The notes under the pieces were generated by a model. The model did no database searches. It had not been told where the DNA came from and was given only the letters and a program-made list of their open reading frames with translations. The translations under genes were made by a program, and so were the position numbers. This document shows positions 12,282-24,220 of a stretch of DNA of 64,000 nt, one piece after another. Each line of letters starts with the position of its first letter. Position 1 is the stretch's first letter. Source of the stretch: Atherix ibis (lineage: Eukaryota > Arthropoda > Insecta > Diptera > Athericidae); the NCBI GenBank assembly GCA_958298945.1, contig OY282610.1, positions 51,343,667 to 51,407,666 of the forward strand, read 5' to 3'.

Positions 12282-12466
12282 CCTGTAAGGACTTTTTTAG
12301 TCCGATCAGGATAATAAGAATAATTATTAGTTTCACATATGTATGCGCATTAACATCATTAAACAAATTTTCGAAAAAATTTCCTTTTTCATAGACAAAT
12401 AGAAATTAAAAAAAAAATTTAATGATCTTTTGGCAAATTTTTCTCAAAACTACCACCGAAATTTAT
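12282..12466 (+). repeat. D3 element of reference unit (185 bp)
   Basis: A diverged monomer beginning cctgtaaggac, with agtccgatcaggataataag, the motif cacatatgtatgcgc, and an A-rich stretch after catag. Its 3' part (ttttggcaaatttttctc) aligns with the A monomer end. A 24-bp deletion allele in the A-rich stretch is found in units 20, 23, 27 and 36. Confidence 0.88.
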
Positions 12467-12651
12467 CGTGACATGTCATTTTCCTTCCAATCATTATATT
12501 AAGAGTCATAAAAGGTTTGCCTGAAAGTGTGCAATGACACCACAAAATAAATTCTAAAAAACCTTAATTTTTATACAAAAAAAAACGAATTTTAATAAAG
12601 AAAACAATTAATTTTATGAATTTTTTCTCAAAATCACCAACAAAAATTTAT
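12467..12651 (+). repeat. D4 element of reference unit (185 bp)
   Basis: A diverged monomer beginning cgtgacatgtcattttcc. It has ggtttgcctgaaagtgtgc where A has gctttgcctgaaagtacgc, so the AAGCTT site is absent. The 3' half (gaattttaataaagaaaac then aattaattttatg) matches that of the a3 monomer. This makes D4 and a3 possible mis-pairing partners. Confidence 0.88.
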
Positions 12652-12836
12652 CCAGAAAGGATATTCTCATTCCAATCGAGAAAATATGTATTGGAGAAGC
12701 TTTGCCTGAAAGTACGCAATGACACCATAAAAACAATTCTAAAAACCTTAATTTGTATACAAAAAAAAAACGAATTTTAAGAAAGAAAACTATAAATTTT
12801 ATGAATTTTTTCTCAACATCACCAACAAAAATTTAT
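12652..12836 (+). repeat. a1 monomer of reference unit (185 bp)
   Basis: First A monomer after D4. Its markers are atgtattgg, gcctgaaagtacgc, aaaacaattctaa, ttaatttgtatac and gaattttaagaaagaaaac. The A tract after tatac has 10 A residues, giving 185 bp. The 3' end carries ctcaacatcac, shared only with unit 6. Confidence 0.9.
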
Positions 12837-13020
12837 CCAGAAAGGATAGTCTCATTCCAATCGAGAAAATATGTATTGGAGAAGCTTTGCCTGAAAGTAC
12901 GCAATGACACCATAAAAACAATTCTAAAAACCTTAATTTGTATACAAAAAAAAACGAATTTTAGGAAAGAAAACTATAAATTTTATGAATTTTTTCTCAA
13001 AATCACCAACAAAAATTTAT
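12837..13020 (+). repeat. a2 monomer of reference unit (184 bp)
   Basis: Like a1 (atgtattgg, cctgaaag, ttaatttgtatac) but with gaattttaggaaagaaaac in the 3' half. In this unit it has gatagtctc in place of gatattctc. Confidence 0.9.
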
Positions 13021-13203
13021 CCAGAAAGGATATTCTCATTCCAATCGAGAAAATATGCATTGGAGAAGCTTTGCCTAAAAGTACGCAATGACACCATAAA
13101 AACCGTTCTAAAAACCTTAATTTTTATACAAAAAAAACGAATTTTAATAAAGAAAACAATTAATTTTATGAATTTTTTCTCAAAATCACCAACAAAAATT
13201 TAT
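13021..13203 (+). repeat. a3 monomer of reference unit (183 bp)
   Basis: Its markers are atgcattgg, gcctaaaagtacgc, aaaaccgttctaa and ttaatttttatac. The 3' half is D4-like (gaattttaataaagaaaac, aattaatttt). With an A8 tract it is 183 bp, an exact multiple of three. Confidence 0.9.
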
Positions 13204-13386
13204 CCAGAAAGGATATTCTCATTCCAATCGAGAAAATATGCATTGGAGAAGCTTTGCCTAAAAGTACGCAATGACACCATAAAAACCGTTCTAAAAACCT
13301 TAATTTTTATACAAAAAAAACGAATTTTAAGAAAGAAAACCATAAATTTTATGAATTTTTTCTCAAAATCACCAACAAAAATTTAT
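13204..13386 (+). repeat. a4 monomer of reference unit (183 bp)
   Basis: The 5' half is as in a3 (atgcattgg, gcctaaaagtacgc, accgttc), but the 3' half reads gaattttaagaaagaaaac followed by cataaatttt. It lacks the D4-like 3' end. Confidence 0.9.
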
Positions 13387-13569
13387 CCAGAAATGATATT
13401 CTCATTCCAATCGAGAAAATATGCATTGGAGAAGCTTTGCCTGAAAGTACGCAATGACACCATAGAAACAATTCTAAAAACCTTAATTTTTATACAAAAA
13501 AAATGAATTTTAAGAAAGAAAACCATAAATTTTATGAATTTTTTCTCAAAACCACCAACAAAAATTTAT
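13387..13569 (+). repeat. a5 monomer of reference unit (183 bp), precedes D1
   Basis: Marked by ccagaaatgatattctc, atgcattgg, gcctgaaagtacgc, aaaaaaatgaatttt and the end signature ctcaaaaccaccaac. In normal units this end is always followed by D1, so an a5 end followed by another A monomer flags a recombination junction. Confidence 0.9.
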
Positions 13570-15373
13570 CCAGAAAGAATTTTCTCATTCCAATGAGAAT
13601 AATATGAATTGGAGAAGCTTTGCCTGAAAGTGCACAATCATACCCCAAACAAACATCTCCAAAAAACCACCATTTTCATAGAGAAAAACAAATTTTAAGA
13701 GAAAGTGAACTCAGTGTAATAATTGTTGCCTCCTATTTTTTGAGAAAACTGGGTGCCTGGTGTAAAAATTGGATTTTCGTGAATATTGTCACAAATTTTC
13801 GAATTTTTGTGGTTTTTTGCATATCTTTAGGTGGTCAATTTATTTTGCTTTCAGTAAATAAAAAATTTAATTTTAGGCAATTTTTTTTTAATACTGCTCA
13901 CAAAAATTTATTCTGAAAGGATATTCCTTTTTCGATCAGGATAATATGGATCTAGAAGGCTATGTTAAAGTGTATGTAATGAAACCATGAAACAAATTGC
14001 CATTTTTATCCAAAAAAGTAAACTTTATTTTTAAAAAAATACAGCGAACTTTAGGTATTTTTTTTTAAAACGCCTGGAAAAAATTTTCCTGTAAGGACTT
14101 TTTTAGTCCGATCAGGATAATAAGAATAATTATTAGTTTCACATATGTATGCGCATTAACATCATTAAACAAATTTTCGAAAAAATTTCCTTTTTCATAG
14201 AAAAATAGAAATATAAAAAAAAATTTAATGATCTTTTGGCAAATTTTTCTCAAAACTCCCACCGAAATTTATCGTGACATGTCATTTTCCTTCCAATCAT
14301 TATATTAAGAGTCATAGAAGGTTTGCCTGAAAGTGTGCAATGACACCACAAAATAAATTCTAAAAAACCTTAATTTTTATACAAAAAAAACGAATTTTAA
14401 TAAAGAAAACAATTAATTTTATGAATTTTTTCTCAAAATCACCAACAAAAATTTATCCAGAAAGGATATTCTCATTCCAATCGAGAAAATATGTATTGGA
14501 GAAGCTTTGCCTGAAAGTACGTAATAACACCATAAAAACAATTCTAAAAACCTTAATTTGTATACAAAAAAAAAACGAATTTTAAGAAAGAAAACTATAA
14601 ATTTTATGAATTTTTTCTCAAAATCACCAACAAAAATTTATCCAGAAAGGATATTCTCATTCCAATCGAAAAAATATGTATTGGAGAAGCTTTGCCTGAA
14701 AGTACGCAATGACACCATAAAAACAATTCTAAAAACCTTAATTTGTATACAAAAAAAAACGAATTTTAGAAAGAAAACTATAAATTTTATGAATTTTTTC
14801 TCAAAATCACCAACAAAAATTTATCCAGAAAGGATATTCTCATTCCAATCGAGAAAATATGCATTGGAGAAGCTTTGCCTAAAAGTACGCAATGACACCA
14901 TAAAAACCGTTCTAAAAACCTTAATTTTTATACAAAAAAAACGAATTTTAATAAAGAAAACAATTAATTTTATGAATTTTTTCTCAAAATCACCAACAAA
15001 AATTTATCCAGAAAGGATATTCTCATTCCAATCGAGAAAATATGCATTGGAGAAGCTTTGCCTAAAAGTACGCAATGACACCATAAAAACCGTTCTAAAA
15101 ACCTTAATTTTTATACAAAAAAAACGAATTTTAAGAAAGAAAACCATAAATTTTATGAATTTTTTCTCAAAATCACCAACAAAAATTTATCCAGAAATGA
15201 TATTCTCATTCCAATCGAGAAAATATGCATTGGAGAAGCTTTGCCTGAAAGTACGCAATGACACCATAAAAACAATTCTAAAAACCTTAATTTTTATACA
15301 AAAAAAATGAATTTTAAGAAAGAAAACCATAAATTTTATGAATTTTTTCTCAAAACCACCAACAAAAATTTAT
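13570..15373 (+). repeat. HOR unit 8 (5 A monomers, 1,804 bp)
   Basis: D1 matches units 6-7 (gtgaactcag, aatactgctc). From D2 on it returns to the common type: acagcgaac, plus aaaagtaaac and gaaatataaaa of its own. The edge of the recent 1.8-kb amplification therefore lies near 13.9-14.0 kb. One A monomer reads gaattttagaaagaaaac near 14765, one base shorter. This keeps the chance frame open from 14558 to 15310. Confidence 0.93.
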
Positions 15374-16995
15374 CCAGAAAGAATTTTCTCATTCCAATAA
15401 GAATAATATGAATTGGAGAAGCTTTGCCTGAAAGTGCACAATCATACCCCAAACAAACATCTCCAAAAAACCACCATTTTCATAGAGAAAAACAAATTTT
15501 AAGAGAAAGTGGACTCAGTGTAATAATTGTTGCCTCCTATTTTTTGAGAAAACTGGGTGCCTGGTGTAAAAATTGGATTTTCGTGAATATTGTCACAAAT
15601 TTTCGAATTTTTGTGGTTTTTTGCATATCTTTAGGTGGTCAATTTATTTTGCTTTCAGTAAATAAAAAATTTAATTTTAGGCAATTTTTTTTTAATAGTG
15701 CTCACAAAAATTTATTCTGAAAGGATATTCCTTTTTCGATCAGGATAATATGGATCTAGAAGGCTATGTTAAAGTGTATGTAATGAAACCATGAAACAAA
15801 TTGCCATTTTTATCCAAAAAAGCAAACTTTATTTTTAAAAAAATACAGCGAAGTTTAGGTATTTTTTTTTAAAACGCCTGGAAAAAATTTTCCTGTAAGG
15901 ACTTTTTTAGTCCGATCAGGATAATAAGAATAATTATTAGTTTCACATATGTATGCGCATTAACATCATTAAACAAATTTTCGGAAAAATTTCCTTTTTC
16001 ATAGAAAAATAGAAATTTAAAAAAAAATTTAATGATCTTTTGGCAAATTTTTCTCAAAACTCCCACCGAAATTTATCGTGACATGTAATTTTCCTTCCAA
16101 TCATTATATTAAGAGTCATAGAAGGTTTGCCTGAAAGTGTGCAATGACACCACAAAATAAATTCTAAAAAACCTTAATTTTTATACAAAAAAAACGAATT
16201 TTAATAAAGAAAACAATTAATTTTATGAATTTTTTCTCAAAATCACCAACAAAAATTTATCCAGAAAGGATATTCTCACTCCAATCGAGAAAATATGTAT
16301 TGGAGAAGCTTTGCCTAAAAGTACGGAATGACACCATAAAAACAATTCTAAAAACCTTAATTTGTTTACAAAAAAAAACGAATTTTAAGAAAGAAAACTA
16401 TAAATTTTATGAATTTTTTCTCAAAATCACCAACAAAAATTTATCCAGAAAGGATATTCTCATTCCAATCGAGAAAATATGTATTGGAGAAGCTTTGCCT
16501 GAAAGTACGCAATGACACCATAAAAACAATTCTAAAAACCTTAATTTGTATACAAAAAAAAACGAATTTTAGGAAAGAAAACTATAAATTTTATGAATTT
16601 TTTCTCAAAATCACCAACAAAAATTTATCCAGAAAGGATATTCTCAATCCAATCGAGAAAATATGCATTGGAGAAGCTTTGCCTAAAAGTACGCAATGAC
16701 ACCATAAAAACCGTTCTAAAAACCTTAATTTTTATACAAAAAAAAACGAATTTTAAGAAAGAAAACCATAAATTTTATGAATTTTTTCTCAAAATCACCA
16801 ACAAAAATTTATCCAGAAATGATATTCTCATTCCAATCGAGAAAATATGCATTGGAGAAGCTTTGCCTGAAAGTACGCAATGACACCATAAAAACAATTT
16901 TAAGAACCTTAATTTTTATACAAAAAAAATGAATTTTAAGAAATAAAACCATAAATTTTATGAATTTTTTCTCAAAACCACCAACAAAAATTTAG
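15374..16995 (+). repeat. HOR unit 9 (4 A monomers, 1,622 bp)
   Basis: Private changes are ccaataagaataat in D1, gcgaagtttagg in D2, ttttcggaaaa in D3 and catgtaattttcc in D4. Its first A monomer (16261-16444) has gtacggaatg plus ttgtttac, the same haplotype as 1642-1825 and 20241-20424. The last monomer ends tttagccag at the D1 border of unit 10. Confidence 0.93.
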
Positions 16996-18801
16996 CCAGA
17001 AAGAATTTTCTCATTCCAATGAGAATAATATGAATTGGAGAATCTTTGCCTGAAAGTGCACAATCATACCCCAAACAAACATCTCCAAAAAACCACCATT
17101 TTCATAGAGAAAAACAAATTTTAAGAGAAAGTGGACTCAGTGTAATAATTGTTGCCTCCTATTTTTTGAGAAAACTGGGTGCCTGGTGTAAAAATTGGAT
17201 TTTCGTGAATATTGTCACAAATTTTCGAATTTTTGTGGTTTTTTGCATATCTTTAGGTGGTCAATTTATTTTGCTTTCAGTAAATAAAAAATTTAAATTT
17301 AGGCAATTTTTTTTTAATAGTGCTCACAAAAATTTATTCTGAAAGGATATTCCTTTTTCGATCAGGATAATATGGATCTAGAAGGCTATGTTAAAGTGTA
17401 TGTAATGAAACCATGAAACAAATTGCCATTTTTATCCAAAAAAGCAAACTTTATTTTTAAAAAAATACAGCGAACTTTAGGTATTTTTTTTTAAAACGCC
17501 TGGAAAAAATTTTCCTGTAAGGACTTTTTTAGTCCGATCAGGATAATAAGAATAATTATTAGTTTCACATATGTATGCGCATTAACATCATTAAACAAAT
17601 TATCGAAAAAATTTCCTTTTTCATAGAAAAATAGAAATTTAAAAAAAAATTTAATGATCTTTTGGCAAATTTTTCTCAAAACTCCCACCGAAATTTATCG
17701 TGACATGTCATTTTCCTTCCAATCATTATATTAAGAGTCATAGAAGGTTTGCCTGAAAGTGTGCAATGACACCACAAAATAAATTCTAAAAAACCTTAAT
17801 TTTTATACAAAAAAAACGAATTTTAATAAAGAAAACAATTAATTTTATGAATTTTTTCTCAAAATCACCAACAAAAATTTATCCAGAAAGGATATTCTCA
17901 TTCCAATCGAAAAAATATGTATTGGAGAAGCTTTGCCTGAAAGTACGCAATGACACCATAAAAACAATTCTAAAAACCTTCATTTGTATACAAAAAAAAA
18001 AACGAATTTTAGGAAAGAAAACTATAAATTTTATGAATTTTTTCTCAAAATCACCAACAAAAATTTATCCAGAAAGGATATTCTCATTCCAATCGAGAAA
18101 ATATGTATTGGAGAAGCTTTGCCTGAAAGTACGCAATGACACCATAAAAACAATTCTAAAAACCTTAATTTGTATACAAAAAAAAACGAATTTTAGGAAA
18201 GAAAACTATAAATTTTATGAATTTTTTCTCAAAATCACCAACAAAAATTTATCCAGAAAGGATATTCTCATTCCAATCGAGAAAATATGTATTGGAGAAG
18301 CTTTGCCTAAAAGTACGTAATGACACCATAAAAACCGTTCTAAAAACCTTAATTTTTATACGAAAAAAACGAATTTTAATAAAGAAAACAATTAATTTTA
18401 TGAATTTTTTCTCAAAATCACCAACAAAAATTTATCCAGAAAGGATATTCTCATTCCAATCGAGAAAATATGCATTGGAGAAGCTTTGCCTAAAAGTACG
18501 CAATGACACCATAAAAACCGTTCTAAAAACCTTAATTTTTATACAAAAAAAACGAATTTTAAGAAAGAAAACCATAAATTTTATGAATTTTTTCTCAAAA
18601 TCACCAACAAAAATTTATCCAGAAATGATATTCTCATTCCAATCGAGAAAATATGCATTGGAGAAGCTTTGCCTGAAAGTACGCAATGACACCATAAAAA
18701 CAATTCTAAAAACCTTAATTTTTATACAAAAAAAATGAATTTTAAGAAAGAAAACCATAAATTTTATGAATTTTTTCTCAAAACCACCAACAAAAATTTA
18801 T
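16996..18801 (+). repeat. HOR unit 10 (5 A monomers, 1,806 bp)
   Basis: D1 has gagaatctttgcc, so the AAGCTT site is lost, and tttaaatttaggc. D3 has aaattatcgaaaa. The first A monomer carries cattgaaaa-type drift (aatcgaaaaaatatg) and an 11-A tract near 17990-18002. One A has tatacgaaaaaaac near 18359. Confidence 0.92.
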
Positions 18802-21158
18802 CCAGAAAGAATTTTCTCATTCCAATGAGAATAATATGAATTGGAGAAGCTTTGCCTGAAAGTGCACAATCATACCCCAAACAAACATCTCCAAAAAACC
18901 ACCATTTTCATAGAGAAAAACAAATTTTAAGAGAAAGTGGACTCAGTGTAATAATTGTTGCCTCCTATTTTTTGAGAAAACTGGGTGCCTGGTGTAAAAA
19001 TTGGATTTTCGTGAATATTGTCACAAATTTTCGAATTTTTGTGGTTTTTTGCATATCTTTAGGTGGTCAATTTATTTTGCTTTCAGTAAATAAAAAATTT
19101 AATTTAAGGCAATTTTTTTTTAATAGTGCTCACAAAAATTTATTCTGAAAGGATATTCCTTTTTCGATCAGGATAATATGGATCTAGAAGGCTATGTTAA
19201 AGTGTATGTAATGAAACCATGAAACAAATTGCCATTTTTATCCAAAAAAGCAAACTTTATTTTTTTAAAAATACAGCGAACTTTAGGTATTTTTTTTTAA
19301 AACGCCTGGAAAAAATTTTCCTGTAAGGACTTTTTTAGTCCGATCAGGATAATAAGAATAATTATTAGTTTCACATATGTATGCGCATTAACATCATTAA
19401 ACAAATTTTCGAAAAAATTTCCTTTTTCATAGAAAAATAGAAATTTAAAAAAAAATTTAATGATCTTTTGGCAAATTTTTCTCAAAGCTCCCACCGAAAT
19501 TTATCGTGACATGTCATTTTCCTTCCAATCATTATATTAAGAGTCATAGAAGGTTTGCCTGAAAGTGTGCAATGACACCATAAAATAAATTCTAAAAAAC
19601 CTTAATTTTTATACAAAAAAAACGAATTTTAATAAAGAAAACAATTAATTTTATGAATTTTTTCTCAAAATCACCAACAAAAATTTATCCAGAAAGGATA
19701 TTCTCATTCCAATCGAGAAAATATGTATTGGAGAAGCTTTGCCTGAAAGTACGCAATGACACCATAAAAACAATTCTAAAAACCTTAATTTGTATACAAA
19801 AAAAAACGAATTTTAAGAAAGAAAACTATAAATTTTATGAATTTTTTCTCAAAATCACCAACAAAAATTTATCCAGAAAGGATATTCTCATTCCAATCGA
19901 GTAAATATGTATTGGAGAAGCTTTGCCTGAAAGTAGGCAATGACACCATAAAAACAATTCTAAAAACCTTAATTTGTATACAAAAAAAAAACGAATTTTA
20001 GGAAAGAAAAATATAAATTTTATGAATTTTTTCTCAAAATCACCAACAAAAATTTATCCAGAAAGGATATTCTCATTCCAATCGAGAAAATATGCATTGG
20101 AGAAGCTTTGCCTAAAAGTACGCAATGACACCATAAAAACCGTTCTAAAAACCTTAATTTTTATACAAAAAAAACGAATTTTAATAAAGAAAACAATTAA
20201 TTTTATGATTTTTTTCTCAAAATCACCAACAAAAATTTATCCAGAAAGGATATTCTCATTCCAATCGAGAAAATATGTATTGGAGAAGCTTTGCCTAAAA
20301 GTACGGAATGACACCATAAAAACAATTCTAAAAACCTTAATTTGTTTACAAAAAAAAACGAATTTTAAGAAAGAAAACTATAAATTTTATGAATTTTTTC
20401 TCAAAATCACCAACAAAAATTTATCCAGAAAAGATATTCTCATTCCAATCGAGAAAATATGTATTGGAGAAGCTTTGCCTGAAAGTACGCAATGATACCA
20501 TAAAAACAATTCTAAAAACCTTAATTTGTATACAAAAAAAAACGAATTTTTGGAAAGAATACTATAAATTTTATGAATTTTTTCTCAAAATCACCAACAA
20601 AAATTTATCCAGAAAGGATATTCTCATTCCAATCGAGAAAATATGCATTGGAGAAGCTTTGCATAAAAGTACGCAATGACACCATAAAAACCGTTCTAAA
20701 AACCTTAATTTTTATACAAAAAAAACGAATTTTAATAAAGAAAACAATTAATTTTATGAATTTTTTCTCAAAATCACCAACAAAAATTTATCCAGAAAGG
20801 ATATTCTCATTCCAATCGAGAAAATATGCATTGGAGAAGCTTTGCCTAAAAGTACGCAATGACACCATAAAAACCGTTCTAAAAACCTTAATTTTTATAC
20901 AAAAAAAAACGAATTTTAAGAAAGAAAACCATAAATTTTATGAATTTTTTCTCAAAATCACCAACAAAAATTTATCCAGAAATGATATTCTCATTCCAAT
21001 CGAGAAAATATGCATTGGAGAAGCTTTGCCTGAAAGTACGCAATGACACCATAAAAACAATTCTAAAAACCTTAATTTTTATACAAAAAAAATGAATTTT
21101 AAGAAAGAAAACCATAAATTTTATGAATTTTTTCTCAAAACCACCAACAAAAATTTAT
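18802..21158 (+). repeat. HOR unit 11 (8 A monomers, 2,357 bp)
   Basis: D1 has aatttaaggcaat, D2 has tatttttttaaaaatac, D3 ends ctcaaagctccc, and D4 has gacaccataaaataaa. Inside the A run an a3-type 3' end (ttaataaagaaaac, near 20185) is followed by an a1-type monomer at 20241 with the cggaatg/tgtttac haplotype. This is a register shift at the shared D4/a3 3' half. Another monomer reads ttttggaaagaatac near 20548. Confidence 0.92.
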
Positions 21159-22595
21159 CCAGAAAGAATTTTCTCATTCCAATGAGAATAATATGAATTG
21201 GAGAAGCTTTGCCTGAAAGTGCACAATCATACCCCAAACAAACATCTCCAAAAAACCACCATTTTCATAGAGAAAAACAAATTTTAAGAGAAAGTGGACT
21301 CAGTGTAATAATTGTTGCCTCCTATTTTTTGAGAAAACTGGGTGCCTGGTGTAAAAATTGGATTTTCGTGAATATTGTCACAAATTTTCGAATTTTTGTG
21401 GTTTTTTGCATATCTTTAGGTGGTCAATTTATTTTGCTTTCAGTAAATAAAAAATTTAATTTTAGGCAATTTTTTTTTAATAGTGCTCACAAAAATTTAT
21501 TCTGAAAGGATATTCCTTTTTCGATCAGGATAATATGGATCTAGAAGGCTATGTTAAAGTGTATGTAATGAAACCATAAAACAAATTGCCATTTTTATCC
21601 AAAAAAGCAAACTTTATTTTTAAAAAAATACAGCGAACTTTAGGTATTTTTTTTTAAAACGCCTGGAAAAAATTTTCCTGTAAGGACTTTTTTAGTCCGA
21701 TCAGGATAATAAGAATAATTATTAGTTTCACATATGTATGCGCATTAACATCATTAAACAAACTTCGAAAAAATTTCCTTTTTCATAGAAAAATAGAAAT
21801 TTAAAAAAAAATTTAATGATCTTTTGGCAAATTTTTCTCAAAACTCCCACCGAAATTTATCGTGACATGTCATTTTCCTTCCAATCATTATATTAAGAGC
21901 CATAGAAGGTTTGCCTGAAAGTGTGCAATGACACCACAAAATAAATTCTAAAAAACCTTAATTTTTATACAAAAAAAACGAATTTTAATAAAGAAAACAA
22001 TTAATTTTATGAATTTTTTCTCAAAATCACCAACAAAAATTTATCCAGAAAGGATATTCTCATTCCAATCGAGAAAATATGTATTGGAGAAGCTTTGCCT
22101 GAAAGTACGCAATGACACCATAAAAACAATTCTAAAAACCTTAATTTGTATACAAAAAAAAACGAATTTTAGGAAAGAAAACTATAAATTTTATGAATTT
22201 TTTCTCAAAATCACAAACAAAAATTTATCCAGAAAGGATATTCTCATTCCAATCGAGAAAATATGCTTTGGAGAAGCTTTGCCTAAAAGTACGCAATGAC
22301 ACCATAAAAACCGGTCTAAAAACCTTAATTTTTATACAAAAAAAAACGAATTTTAATAAAGAAAACAATTAATTTTATGAATTTTTTCTCAAAATCACCA
22401 ACAAAAATTTATCCAGAAAGGATATTCTCATTCCAATCGAGAAAATATGCATTGGAGAAGCTTTGCCTAAAAGTACGCAATGACACCATAAAAACCGTTC
22501 TAAAAACCTTAATTTTTATACAAAAAAAATGAATTTTAAGAAAGAAAACCATAAATTTTATGAATTTTTTCTCAAAACCACCAACAAAAATTTAT
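21159..22595 (+). repeat. HOR unit 12 (3 A monomers, 1,437 bp)
   Basis: D2 has aaaccataaaacaaattg. D3 has a 2-bp shortening (aaacttcgaaaa near 21761) that abolishes the usual chance minus-strand frame. D4 has agagccatag. The second A monomer has tcacaaacaaaa at its 5' border and atgctttgg. The following accggtct is near 22312. Confidence 0.92.
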
Positions 22596-24220
22596 CCAGA
22601 AAGAATTTTCTCATTCCAATGAGAATAATATGAATTGGAGAAGCTTTGCCTGAAAGTGCACAATCATACCCCAAACAAACATCTCCAAAAAACCACCATT
22701 TTCATAGAGAAAAACAAATTTTAAGAGAAAGTGGACTCAGTGTAATAATTGTTGCCTCGTATTTTTTGAGAAAACTGGGTGCCTGGTGTAAAAATTGGAT
22801 TTTCGTGAATATTGTCACAAATTTTCGAATTTTTGTGGTTTTTTGCATATCTTTAGATGGTCAATTTCTTTTGCTTTCAGTAAATAAAAAATTTAATTTT
22901 AGGCAATTTTTTTTTAATAGTGCTCACAAAAATTTATTCTGAAAGGATATTCCTTTTTCGATCAGGATAATATGGATCTAGAAGGCTATGTTAAAGTGTA
23001 TGTAATGAAACCATGAAACAAATTGCCATTTTTATCCAAAAAAGCAAACTTTATTTTTAAAAAAATACAGCGAACTTTAGGTATTTTTTTTTAAAACGCC
23101 TGGAAAAAATTTTCCTGTAAGGACTTTTTTAGTCCGATCAGGATAATAAGAATAATTATTAGTTTCACATATGTATGCGCATTAACATCATTAAACAAAT
23201 TTTCGAAAAAATTTCCTTTTTCATAGAAAAATAGAAATTAAAAAAAAAAATTTAATGATCTTTTGGCAAATTTTTCTCAAAACTCCCACCGAAATTTATC
23301 GTGACATGTCATTTTCCTTCCAATCATTATATTAAGAGTCATAGAAGGTTTGCCTGAAAGTGTGCAATGACACCACAAAATAAATTCTAAAAAACCTTAA
23401 TTTTTATACAAAAAAAAACGAATTTTAATAAAGAAAACAATTAATTTTATGAATTTTTTCTCAAAATCACCAACAAAAATTTATCCAGAAAGGATATTCT
23501 CATTCCAATCGAGAAAATATGTATTGGAGAAGCTTTCCCTGAAAGTACGCAATGACACCATAAAAACAATTCTAAAAACCTTAATTTGTATACAAAAAAA
23601 AAACGAATTTTAAGAAAGAAAACTATAAATTTTATGAATTTTTTCTCAAAATCACCAACAAAAATTTATCCAGAAAGGATATTCTCATTCCAATCGAGAA
23701 AATATGTATTGGAGAAGCTTTGCCTGAAAGTACGCAATGACACCATAAAAACAATTCTAAAAACCTTAATTTGTATACAAAAAAAAACGAATTTTAGGAA
23801 AGAAAACTATAAATTTTATGAATTTTTTCTCAAAATCACCAACAAAAATTTATCCAGAAAGGATATTCTCATTCCAATCGAGAAAATATGCATTGGAGAA
23901 GCTTTGCCTAAAAGTACGCAATGACACCATAAAAACCGTTCTAAAAACCTTAATTTTTATACAAAAAAAACGAATTTTAATAAAGAAAACAATTAATTTT
24001 ATGAATTTTTTCTCAAAATCACCAACAAAAATTTATCCAGAAAGGATATTCTCATTCCAATCGAGAAAATATGCATTGGAGAAGCTTTGCCTAAAAGTAC
24101 GCAATGACACCATAAAAACCGTTCTAAAAACCTTAATTTTTATACAAAAAAAAACGAATTTTAATAAAGAAAACAATTAATTTTATGAATTTTTTCTCAA
24201 AACCAACAACAAAAATTTAT
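22596..24220 (+). repeat. HOR unit 13 (4 A monomers, 1,625 bp)
   Basis: D1 has cctcgtatttt, tttagatggtc and tttcttttgc, and D3 has gaaattaaaaa. The first A monomer has gctttccctg near 23531. The last A monomer ends with an a3/D4-type 3' half (ttaataaagaaaac) and ctcaaaaccaacaac before D1, unlike the usual a5 end. Confidence 0.92.

Larger units (their letters stand above)
11764..13569 (+). repeat. HOR unit 7 (canonical 5 A monomers, 1,806 bp), reference unit
   Basis: Used here as the reference unit; its parts are listed separately and sum exactly to 1,806 bp. It carries every diagnostic change of unit 6, so the two are a very recent tandem duplication. Confidence 0.95.

Noticed and set aside
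14558..15310. 250-codon open frame with a 61-residue repeat, resembling a repeat protein
   Set aside because: It arises from consecutive 183-bp monomers. Neighbouring units with one more A in the tract shift frame, so the frame is not conserved.
20280..20300. TATA-like tataaatttt motifs as promoters
   Set aside because: They occur in every A monomer by base composition and are not linked to any gene or initiator element.
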